Positions 1-6,339 of a stretch of DNA of 11,499 nt are shown here, piece by piece. The stretch is from NCBI GenBank assembly GCA_002509485.1, contig DAWO01000015.1, forward strand, positions 1 to 11,499. Direction: 5' to 3'. Made by a program: the position numbers and the translations under genes. The notes below the pieces were generated by a model. That model had not been told where the DNA came from. It saw nothing but the letters and a program-made list of their open reading frames with translations, and ran no database searches. The DNA comes from Methanolinea sp. UBA477 (lineage in GTDB: Archaea; Halobacteriota; Methanomicrobia; Methanomicrobiales; Methanospirillaceae). Every line of letters begins with the position of its first letter. The first letter of the stretch is position 1.

Positions 1-752
1 GCACGTCTGTCTCCGATCTCTCCAAGCGAGATCGCTGCCTTCCACCGCACATCTTCATCCGGGTTCTCCAGTGCGTTGATAAGATAGGGCACAGATTCAG
101 TTCCGATCTGCGTGAGCGCTTCCGCTGCTTTCCATCGTAACCCGCTGTATTTGTCCCCGGTAAGTGCCTCTGTCAGTGGCCCGGCGGCAGCAGGGTCTCC
201 TATCTCGCCGAGTGCTTCCACGGCCTCGTATGCCACCGCGGGATCACGGTGTTTGAGGGCCATCACCAGGCCGTGGACATTCCGTTCATCCTTCATCTTT
301 TGGACATTTGCAGACGACAGGACCCGTACCTTGATCTCCTCGAGGTTGCCCCGTATCCCGGACGTCTCCATGCCTGACCGGAGAGCCGCATCCGCAACCT
401 CGTTGATCATCCGTTTCTGCTCCCTTTTCGCGATATCAGACACCACGCCAATCACGAGAGCCACGACAAGGAAGATCAGTGCACGGAGCAACGGTCCTGT
501 CCTGAGCACGCCGTCCGCATAATATGCACCGGAGAGGAGAAGTGCCGCGAGCAGGATTGCGATCATTACTCCACGCGTGCCGTACCATATCGCTCCGAGC
601 ACGATCGGGATGTAGAAAAAATGGGTGTATACAACGTCGATCCTGAGTACCAGGTGCACGACGATCTCAAGGAGGACCGAGAATACCAGGAGGACTCCCA
701 GCACGACTGGCTTGTAACGGTCGATCCCCCCGGTCTTCAGATCAGCAAACAT
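1..752 (-). CDS. Membrane-anchored HEAT-repeat protein, 3' end cut by window edge
   Basis: The minus strand reads open without a stop from ATG at 752 to the left edge, giving 250 complete codons. Residues about 15-105 are strongly hydrophobic and fit four transmembrane helices; the THFFYIPI stretch near residue 43 resembles membrane sensor domains of methanogen signalling proteins. A charged linker (about 106-160) leads into PBS-lyase/HEAT-like repeats of about 31 residues from about 160, with the recurrent pattern D-P-x-V...A..ALGEIGD. HEAT repeats are protein-binding scaffolds, so a membrane-tethered adaptor is likely, but the partner is unknown. The start sits about 30 bp downstream of a TATA-like box, with no Shine-Dalgarno, which suggests a near-leaderless mRNA. 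It lies 77 nt after the mevalonate-pathway operon on the same strand but probably has its own promoter. The repeat count and the C-terminus cannot be seen. Confidence 0.88.
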   Translation of the reverse strand, partial: MFADLKTGGIDRYKPVVLGVLLVFSVLLEIVVHLVLRIDVVYTHFFYIPIVLGAIWYGTRGVMIAILLAALLLSGAYYADGVLRTGPLLRALIFLVVALVIGVVSDIAKREQKRMINEVADAALRSGMETSGIRGNLEEIKVRVLSSANVQKMKDERNVHGLVMALKHRDPAVAYEAVEALGEIGDPAAAGPLTEALTGDKYSGLRWKAAEALTQIGTESVPYLINALENPDEDVRWKAAISLGEIGDRR

Positions 753-780
753 GGCTGAGGGATCTTTGATGAATCGGGGA

Positions 781-788
781 TTAATAGT
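781..788 (-). promoter_or_regulatory. TATA-like box for the membrane HEAT gene
   Basis: The minus strand reads ACTATTAA, centred 32 bp upstream of the ATG at 752. Archaeal TATA boxes lie about 26-27 bp before the start of transcription, so the 5' leader would be only a few bases. Seen by eye; not tested. Confidence 0.45.
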
Positions 789-829
789 ACCGCATCGGAA
801 AGTCGCCTGCCCGTACCCACCCCCTTCAC

Positions 830-2005
830 CTAGCTCCCGGATGTCGCAACCGCGATGCACTCCTCGGTTGTGCCGATCCGGGCGAGGGCTCCGCACATAT
901 TCGGCATATATGCATATGCCTTCCCGCTGTTCACCATGACGGCGTCGAACCGTTCCATTGCAGGGGACACAACCATGCAGGTATCGGAGTAGACACGCGC
1001 CCCGCTCTGTTCGATCTCGGAGACGACCTCCCGGCTCCGTTGGATGACGTTCCGGGCTGCAAAGATAAACAGAGGGATTTTTACCTTCTTTCCCTTCAGG
1101 AGTGTGGCTATATCTCGTAGTTCCAGTGGCGAGCAGTGCGGGCACCCGAGCGCCACGGCATCGACGGCACCGTCTGAAAAGGTCTCTCTCGTCTCCCCGT
1201 AATCGAGATGAATCCTCTCGAGACCGGCGAGATCGAAGGATAGCCGTTCTGCTTCGGGTGTGATCCCCTCGACATGGAAGAGAGCGACCGCTCCCGATGC
1301 GGCCATTGCAGCACCGAGGGCCTTCAGCTGGTCTCCGTCAGGGCGGATGCCGGAGAAGATCGGGATCCGGTTTCCGACCGCTGATCCCGCATGGAACCCG
1401 AGAGCCCCGTATGTCGCTATCTCGTGGTCGTCGGGCATACCTTCCACATCGATGACAACCGCCGGTCTCCGCTCTTTTGAAAGGTGGAGACCGTACTCGG
1501 GGGTCTTGCCCACGATCGCGGCTGCAAGCGCGCTCGGGCCACCCTCCCTGTTCGTCCGGGCGCCGATGACCGAGTTTGCGTATGCCACCGCAGAAGATTC
1601 GGACCATGCAAGGTGGTCCCCGTACTGCGTCTCAGTGATATAATAGGGGGTGCAGGTGCACTCCATCAAAACACCGAGCCTTTCGTACGCCCTGACGACC
1701 TCCTCCTGCTTGCGGGCAAATTCAGGACGTATCCCCATATCCCGCCACCGGTCCCGGTCCATGCCGATCGGGTTTAGGACCGCCGGCACGACGACCCTGG
1801 CATCGAGAGAGTTGAGCCATTCAAGTCCGTACTCACCGATCGTTTTGTATGACGCCCCGCTCACCTGGGCGCTCTTGATCGCGACCATCCTCGCGGCACC
1901 GAAGACCTTCCCCAGTGCGACGAGGATCTCCATCATCTTCTGTTTCGTTGTGCCGGACTCTCCATCCAGTATCTTCTCTTCACCCGGATCGAGGTACACC
2001 GGCAC
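830..2005 (-). CDS. Phosphomevalonate dehydratase large subunit (aconitase X type)
   Basis: This 391-residue protein belongs to the aconitase X / DUF521 family. In archaea the family member that works with a small DUF126 subunit dehydrates (R)-mevalonate 5-phosphate to trans-anhydromevalonate 5-phosphate, in the cytoplasm, using an Fe-S cluster. Candidate cluster ligands are visible in ECTCTPYY (Cys116, Cys118), GCPHC (Cys288, Cys291) and SDTCMV (Cys343); three are expected in the family. The N-terminus (LDPGEEKILDGESGTTKQ) is typical. The GTG start abuts the TGA of the upstream decarboxylase gene (TGAGTG), and the GGTGGTGAG across the junction resembles a ribosome binding site, so translation is probably coupled. 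Pairing with the UbiD-type gene strongly supports the isoprenoid role over a hydroxyproline-dehydratase role. The small subunit gene is not adjacent, which is unusual. Confidence 0.85.
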   Translation of the reverse strand: MPVYLDPGEEKILDGESGTTKQKMMEILVALGKVFGAARMVAIKSAQVSGASYKTIGEYGLEWLNSLDARVVVPAVLNPIGMDRDRWRDMGIRPEFARKQEEVVRAYERLGVLMECTCTPYYITETQYGDHLAWSESSAVAYANSVIGARTNREGGPSALAAAIVGKTPEYGLHLSKERRPAVVIDVEGMPDDHEIATYGALGFHAGSAVGNRIPIFSGIRPDGDQLKALGAAMAASGAVALFHVEGITPEAERLSFDLAGLERIHLDYGETRETFSDGAVDAVALGCPHCSPLELRDIATLLKGKKVKIPLFIFAARNVIQRSREVVSEIEQSGARVYSDTCMVVSPAMERFDAVMVNSGKAYAYMPNMCGALARIGTTEECIAVATSGS

Positions 2006-3268
2006 TCACCACCCGGCCCTGATAAATTCGTCTTCCCTGCCGAGGACCATCGTCGCGTCCACTCCCACCTTGACATTGGTCCCGTCCTCCAGGCGGCACG
2101 GGTCAAGCGATGACCCCCGTGCACCGGTGATGATCATGATGTCCTGGTCGCCCCGCACCCTCGTCGCTATGGCGTACTCCACGTCCCGGGGGTCTGCAGG
2201 ATCGATGTCCTCGTCGACCACCACAACGTGTTTCAACGACGTATGGGTGGCGAACGCGGCCATTATCGCATTTTTGGCGTCACCCTGGGTATGTTTCCGG
2301 ACCTGGAGAACCGCGTGGAGATAGCCGCATCCGCCATTGGTGAGAACGACGTTCTTGACTTCCGTCACCACTGCAACCGCCCGGAATATGGAGGGCTCGT
2401 ACGGGGCGCCCATGAGCACCTTGTGCTCGTTGCCTCCGGGCAGGATGCCGTGGTAGATGAAATCCTTCTTCAGGTGCATCCCGGTAAATTCGATGACGGG
2501 CTGCGGCCTCACCCGGTCGTAGGTTCCCGTGATATCGACAAACGGGCCCTCGTCAGTCACTTCCGTCCCGATGTATCCTTCGAGGACGATCTCGGCATCC
2601 GGGACCTCCACGCCGTTTCTGCAACTCCGGACCCTGATCTCTCCTCCGAGCAGTTCCGCGGCATAGATAAGTTCCTTTCCTTTCGGGACCCGTGTGCAAC
2701 TGGCAAACGTGACTGCCGGGTGCACTCCAATCACCACGGCGACCGGGAGACGCTCTCCTGCTTCCAGTGCCTTCTGGTGAAGGGCATAGGTATGCCTCCC
2801 CTCCACCAGGCGTGCGACCACGCTCTTCTCGTCACGGACAAGCATCCGGTGAATGGAGGCATTGGTAACCCCGCCATACGAGGAGAAGACTATCCCCGAT
2901 GTGATGTACCTCCCTGCATCGAGGGGGAAATGGTGCATCACCGGGATGCGCCGAAGATCAACCTCTGAAAAGGAGAGCGTGCCGTCGTCGATTACCTCCC
3001 CGTTATATGATGCAAGAGAGAGCTTCTGCACGGTTTCGCTCTCCGGGATCGACAGGGCAAGCGACAGCGATCTCCTGGTGGCGGTCACGTTCATGACCGC
3101 CCGCTCTCCATGAAGATCATGGAAATACAGCAGCTTGTCGGTTGCCGCTGCCATCTTCGGGGCCTGGTATTCCTCTGTTACCGGTTCCGTAACATCGATG
3201 ACTTCATCCGCATCCCGCATCACCCTGATAAAATCCCTCAGGTCGGCTTCTCCTGAACTCTTCCTCAT
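2006..3268 (-). CDS. UbiD-family decarboxylase, probable trans-anhydromevalonate 5-phosphate decarboxylase
   Basis: The protein has 420 residues from ATG at 3268. It is a clear UbiD-family, prenylated-FMN-dependent decarboxylase: NASIHR (136-141) carries the Arg of the active-site triad, EIVLEG (226-231) and DEGPFVD (239-245) follow, and the C-terminal half has DEDIDPADPRDVEYAIATR and SSLDP. In the archaeal mevalonate pathway such an enzyme converts trans-anhydromevalonate 5-phosphate to isopentenyl phosphate, which a kinase then makes into IPP. The directly following aconitase-X gene makes its substrate, so the assignment is strong by context. An in-frame ATG at 3361 would add 31 residues, but that stretch contains the TATA-like box and does not look like family sequence. 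The 3268 start has GGGGAG ten bases upstream. The last position of the usual Glu-Arg-Glu triad appears to be Asp245. UbiX, needed for the cofactor, is not in the window. Confidence 0.85.
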   Translation of the reverse strand: MRKSSGEADLRDFIRVMRDADEVIDVTEPVTEEYQAPKMAAATDKLLYFHDLHGERAVMNVTATRRSLSLALSIPESETVQKLSLASYNGEVIDDGTLSFSEVDLRRIPVMHHFPLDAGRYITSGIVFSSYGGVTNASIHRMLVRDEKSVVARLVEGRHTYALHQKALEAGERLPVAVVIGVHPAVTFASCTRVPKGKELIYAAELLGGEIRVRSCRNGVEVPDAEIVLEGYIGTEVTDEGPFVDITGTYDRVRPQPVIEFTGMHLKKDFIYHGILPGGNEHKVLMGAPYEPSIFRAVAVVTEVKNVVLTNGGCGYLHAVLQVRKHTQGDAKNAIMAAFATHTSLKHVVVVDEDIDPADPRDVEYAIATRVRGDQDIMIITGARGSSLDPCRLEDGTNVKVGVDATMVLGREDEFIRAGW

Positions 3269-3324
3269 ACCAAACGATCTCCCCTGTTGTCCCTCTGGCT
3301 GGAGAAGAGATTTCACATACACTC

Positions 3325-3332
3325 TATTAAAG
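3325..3332 (-). promoter_or_regulatory. TATA-like box of the isoprenoid operon
   Basis: The minus strand reads CTTTAATA about 60 bp upstream of the ATG at 3268. Transcription would start near 3302, giving a leader of about 34 nt that contains the GGGGAG ribosome binding site. This supports the shorter N-terminus of the decarboxylase. Confidence 0.5.
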
Positions 3333-3377
3333 GATGAAGATGGCTCGTTGTCGGCCTGCATGCTTCCCGATGAGGGG

Positions 3378-3406
3378 AAAAAAGAACTGGACCGGGAATA
3401 TGGTCC
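3378..3406 (-). terminator. Hairpin plus T-run after the small membrane-protein gene
   Basis: Just after the TGA at 3413-3415, the minus strand can form a stem GGACC/GGTCC (3402-3406 with 3389-3393) with an 8-base loop. It is followed within five bases by TTTTTT (3378-3383). This looks like an intrinsic terminator separating the membrane-protein gene from the isoprenoid operon promoter. The stem is short, so the T-run may do most of the work. Confidence 0.5.
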
Positions 3407-3412
3407 CCCTTT

Positions 3413-3856
3413 TCAGCTGCGCGGCGGGGAGTAAAACCGGAACCGGAACTGGCTCTCCTCCAGTTCTCTCGCAGTCGCGGGATCGATCTCTCTCCGGATC
3501 GCCTTTACAATAGTATTCATGATATTGAGCTGCTTGAGCACATCGTACCCGCCTTCGGGAGTCTCGTTTAAGAAATCCAGGAGTGCATTCACATTCTTCA
3601 GCACATCCTTTCCTGCCACGAGGTTCATGCGGTTCAGCGTGTATGCAAGGTGTTTCTTTGCCCTGTCGGCCTTGTACGCATCCGTTCCGGCGATATTGAG
3701 CTCGGTTATCGCATGGAAGAGCTCTTCGTACATCTTCAGCTTGTGCCGGTCCCGGACCATCCTCAACTCTCTCGATTCAGAATAGAGATATGCAGCACAG
3801 CTCGCGCAGACCACGACAATGACCCCAAGCGTGACGACAACCCAGTATTCTAACAA
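3413..3856 (-). CDS. Small single-pass membrane protein of unknown function
   Basis: The protein has 147 residues and I do not recognise its family. Residues about 4-25 form one hydrophobic transmembrane helix or uncleaved signal anchor (YWVVVTLGVIVVVCASC), followed by a charged region rich in Lys, Arg and Glu that should be mostly helical. That region contains no metal or nucleotide motif. The topology suggests an inner-membrane anchor with a cytoplasmic helical domain. The start is TTG, chosen because GAGGGGG lies four bases upstream and the hydrophobic segment begins directly after it; no ATG or GTG gives the whole helix. A TATA-like box lies 40 bp upstream, and a hairpin/T-run follows the stop, so it is probably transcribed alone. 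Confidence 0.72.
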   Translation of the reverse strand: MLEYWVVVTLGVIVVVCASCAAYLYSESRELRMVRDRHKLKMYEELFHAITELNIAGTDAYKADRAKKHLAYTLNRMNLVAGKDVLKNVNALLDFLNETPEGGYDVLKQLNIMNTIVKAIRREIDPATARELEESQFRFRFYSPPRS

Positions 3857-3860
3857 TTGG

Positions 3861-3900
3861 CCCCCTCAACTCTTGAATATTCTTTGATCGTTCTTAAATG
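3861..3900 (-). promoter_or_regulatory. Promoter and ribosome binding site of the small membrane-protein gene
   Basis: On the minus strand, CATTTAAGAA (3891-3900) is a TATA-like box and GAGGGGG (3861-3867) is a strong Shine-Dalgarno sequence four bases before the TTG at 3856. The predicted transcript would begin near 3870, just upstream of the ribosome binding site. The Shine-Dalgarno decides the TTG start. Confidence 0.45.
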
Positions 3901-3960
3901 TTATTTTTTTATGCCGGGAGCGCCCCGTCGGATACCGTGCCGCGGGCCAGGCGTTCCTCC

Positions 3961-5166
3961 TCAAAAATGTAACTTCTCCTGGGTGGTCAATGGCCTGATG
4001 TGGAGGATCTCCTGGGCTGCGGAAGCAACTCTTCTCCTGTATTCGGGACGGGTATATACACCGAGCCGCCATTGCGCCCACCGTGTCTCGTTCAAGGTAT
4101 TGACAAGCGGGGAGAGCTCGTTCAGCCCCAGCAGCCGGTGCCTGTTCTTCACCTGGACATGAATCGACATGCTCTTCGGGAAGGGCGGGATGTCGACGAG
4201 GACGTCGTGGGGTTCGCAGCCTGCTTCGTCCGCAATCAACCCGGCCACCTGGCGTTTCTTCACGATATCTCCAAATCTTTCGAGCCGGGCGATGCTGACC
4301 TGGTCCCTGCCGACGTAGAGTGCCCGCTTAAACATCTCTCTCCGGTAAAGCATCGCAGAGACGTCTCTTGCCACGTCGGACGGAGAGTGCAGGAGTGCCT
4401 GCATGCATGCCGCATCATCCATCCTGCACATCTCCTCGATCAACCCGCCAGGGTCATCTCCCCCGTGCATGAGCACCGCAAGAGAGAACATCATCTCGGC
4501 AATCCTGCTGACATGGTGAAAATAGACGGCCGGCCTCATCAGTGTCCGTGCAATGAGAAGGGACTCTGCGGCATTGATACCGCTCTCATGCAGCACGATT
4601 GTGCCATCTGCGACCAGGCTGTTCCTGATGAGCCGGTGTGCGTCGACCGTTCCGTACGGTGCACCGGTATAGTGTGCATCCCGCAGGAGGTAGTCCATGC
4701 GGTCGACATCGAGTTCCCCGTGAATGATCCCGGCGAGCCGGTGTCTCCCCTCGATGATCTCTGATACCTCCCCGGTACTGATCCCCTCCTCCTCGAGGAT
4801 CACTGCGATATCCTGCTCTTTTAGGAGACTCCTGACGTGGTGATGGCTCCGTCCCGAAAATTCCTGGAGGAGGGGCTCGATTGCGTGGGAGAAAGGACCA
4901 TGCCCGATGTCATGGAGCAGTGCTGACGCAAGGACGAGGCGATGGTCTTCAGGCGAAAGGCCGAGCTGCCGGGACATGACATCTGCGAGGTACATGGTGC
5001 CGAGTGAGTGCTCGAACCTCGAATGATTCGCTCCCGGATACACCAGGTACGAGAAGCCGAGTTGCTTGACATGCCGGAGCCGCTGCATAGGGGGTGAGTC
5101 GAGGATATGCACCGCAAAATCGGGCACTTCCACGTATCCATGCACCGGATCCTTGATTATCTTCAT
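3961..5166 (-). CDS. HD-domain phosphohydrolase, SAMHD1/dGTPase-like
   Basis: The protein has 401 residues. The N-terminal 180 residues carry a complete HD metal site of the SAMHD1-like type: His53 in SRFEHSLG, His85-Asp86 in LLHDIGHGPFSH, and Asp155 in ELDVDRMDYLLRDAHY. The other conserved histidines (His89, His94) are also present. Families with this layout hydrolyse dNTPs to nucleoside and triphosphate, or other phosphorylated nucleotides. The methanogen members have not, to my knowledge, been assigned one substrate, so only phosphohydrolase activity is claimed. The C-terminal half is helical and ends in a basic segment. The start is ATG at 5166, with no Shine-Dalgarno and a TATA-like box about 34 bp upstream. 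The gene is divergent from cofD across 48 bp, but a shared function is not implied. Confidence 0.85.
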   Translation of the reverse strand: MKIIKDPVHGYVEVPDFAVHILDSPPMQRLRHVKQLGFSYLVYPGANHSRFEHSLGTMYLADVMSRQLGLSPEDHRLVLASALLHDIGHGPFSHAIEPLLQEFSGRSHHHVRSLLKEQDIAVILEEEGISTGEVSEIIEGRHRLAGIIHGELDVDRMDYLLRDAHYTGAPYGTVDAHRLIRNSLVADGTIVLHESGINAAESLLIARTLMRPAVYFHHVSRIAEMMFSLAVLMHGGDDPGGLIEEMCRMDDAACMQALLHSPSDVARDVSAMLYRREMFKRALYVGRDQVSIARLERFGDIVKKRQVAGLIADEAGCEPHDVLVDIPPFPKSMSIHVQVKNRHRLLGLNELSPLVNTLNETRWAQWRLGVYTRPEYRRRVASAAQEILHIRPLTTQEKLHF

Positions 5167-5182
5167 GGCGACGATTAAGATT

Positions 5183-5204
5183 CTTTTAATAGACCTGATA
5201 AAAG
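5183..5204. promoter_or_regulatory. Compact divergent promoter between the HD gene and cofD
   Basis: The gap between the two start codons is only 48 bp. On the plus strand, TTTTAATA (5183-5190) is centred 28 bp before the cofD ATG at 5215. On the minus strand, CTTTTATC (5197-5204) is centred 34 bp before the HD-gene ATG at 5166. Neither start has a visible Shine-Dalgarno, so both mRNAs should be leaderless or nearly so. The two boxes are seven bases apart and pre-initiation complexes on them should exclude each other. Confidence 0.5.
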
Positions 5205-5214
5205 TATTCTAGTG

Positions 5215-6126
5215 ATGATAACATTCCTTTCCGGAGGAACCGGGACTCCGAAACTGATACAGGGAATGAGGAGCATCGTTCCTGATGAGGAGATCAATGT
5301 CGTCGTCAATACCGGCGAAGATATCTGGATGAGCGGGAATCATATCTCTCCCGATATCGATACGGTCATCTACCTCTTCTCGGGCCGTCTCAATACCGCC
5401 ACCTGGTGGGGCATAGAGAGTGACACTTTCGTCACCCACGAAGAACTGGTCAGGCTCGGGGTGGATGAATATATCGCGATCGGCGATCGGGACAGGGCAT
5501 TCCAGATAGCCCGCGGAGAACTGCTGCGCCAGGGAGCCACCCTCACGGAGGCGACACGGACCCTCTCTTCGTCCCTTGGCATACAGGCCCGGATACTGCC
5601 GATGTCTGACGAGGAGACGACCACCCTGATCCGGTCAGGAGATCAGGTCATGCACTTCCAGGAGTTCTGGATAAAGAACCGGGGGAAGCTTCTCGTGGAT
5701 GCGGTGAGCCGTTCGGCATCCGCCCACGCCACACCACAGGTTCTTGAGGCCATATCAAATGCAGATGCCGTCATCCTCGGCCCGAGCAATCCTGTCACGA
5801 GTATCCTTCCCATCCTTGAATGCGAGGGAATAAAAGAGGAACTGCGAAGGGTTCCTGTCCTTGCAGTGAGCCCCTTCATAGGCGAAGCCCCCATAAGCGG
5901 GCCGGCCGGAATTCTGATGAGAGCCATCGGACACCGGCCGGATTCATCCTCGACATGGGATTTGTACAAAAGATTTGCCGATATCTGTGTGCAGGACATC
6001 CGTGACCCCGTGGACGTGCCCGGGAGTGTCCGCCTCGACACGCTCATGACAGATCAAAAAAAGAGTAAGACCCTTGCCGGAGCGATACTCGATCTGCTCT
6101 CACGCCATATTGCCGATCATTCCTGA
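5215..6126 (+). CDS. cofD: 2-phospho-L-lactate transferase, coenzyme F420 biosynthesis
   Basis: The protein has 303 residues, the usual length for CofD. The enzyme transfers the 2-phospholactate moiety from lactyl-2-diphospho-5'-guanosine to the deazaflavin Fo, making F420-0, the core of the hydride carrier of methanogenesis. Family signatures are clear: LSGGTGTPKL (5-14) at the nucleotide-binding N-terminus, NTGEDIWMSGNHISPDIDT (32-50) including the conserved Asp region that contacts Fo, TWWGI (63-67), IGDRDRA (89-95), LGPSNPVTSI (188-197) and SPFIGEAPISGPAG (219-232). The start is ATG at 5215, whose product begins MITFLSGG as in relatives; a GTG one codon earlier at 5212 is possible. A TATA-like box 28 bp upstream with no Shine-Dalgarno indicates leaderless translation. 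Other F420 genes (cofC, cofE, cofGH) are not in the window. Confidence 0.96.
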   Translation: MITFLSGGTGTPKLIQGMRSIVPDEEINVVVNTGEDIWMSGNHISPDIDTVIYLFSGRLNTATWWGIESDTFVTHEELVRLGVDEYIAIGDRDRAFQIARGELLRQGATLTEATRTLSSSLGIQARILPMSDEETTTLIRSGDQVMHFQEFWIKNRGKLLVDAVSRSASAHATPQVLEAISNADAVILGPSNPVTSILPILECEGIKEELRRVPVLAVSPFIGEAPISGPAGILMRAIGHRPDSSSTWDLYKRFADICVQDIRDPVDVPGSVRLDTLMTDQKKSKTLAGAILDLLSRHIADHS

Positions 6127-6221
6127 CGTAATGCAGGGGGGAGCCATGCCGATGAAGATAGCAGGACAATCTTTCCATGATACGCAAAAAAGATCACATG
6201 ATTCTCATCTGGACACACGGA

Positions 6222-6241
6222 TACACCATGAACATGGTGTA
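6222..6241. repeat. Perfect inverted repeat between cofD and the HEAT gene
   Basis: The arms TACACCATG and CATGGTGTA (9 bp each) flank AA, forming a near-continuous palindrome. It lies 95 bp after the cofD stop and about 50 bp before the TATA-like box of the HEAT gene. GCCGTTTTC follows. It could be a hairpin ending the cofD transcript, or a binding site for a dimeric regulator of the HEAT gene; the sequence alone does not decide. Confidence 0.55.
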
Positions 6242-6288
6242 GCCGTTTTCATTCGAAAAATATGGAAAAATTGGCGCCGGTGTGCGGC

Positions 6289-6302
6289 GATATATATTTT
6301 TA
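6289..6302 (+). promoter_or_regulatory. TATA box of the soluble HEAT-repeat gene
   Basis: GATATATATTTTTAG is a strong archaeal TATA-like element, preceded by AT-rich DNA (6251-6272). Transcription should start near 6322, leaving a leader of about 18 nt that contains AGGTG (6327-6331), eight bases before the ATG at 6340. Confidence 0.55.
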
Positions 6303-6339
6303 GAATCTGTGACAGATATTCGTATCAGGTGTGGGCAGA

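Noticed and set aside
3269..3361. 31-codon N-terminal extension of the UbiD-type decarboxylase
   Set aside because: The stretch contains the probable TATA box and a ribosome binding site for the ATG at 3268, and does not resemble the family N-terminus.
3904..3910. T7 run on the plus strand as a terminator
   Set aside because: No plus-strand gene lies upstream; on the minus strand it is an A-run in the promoter region of the small membrane-protein gene.
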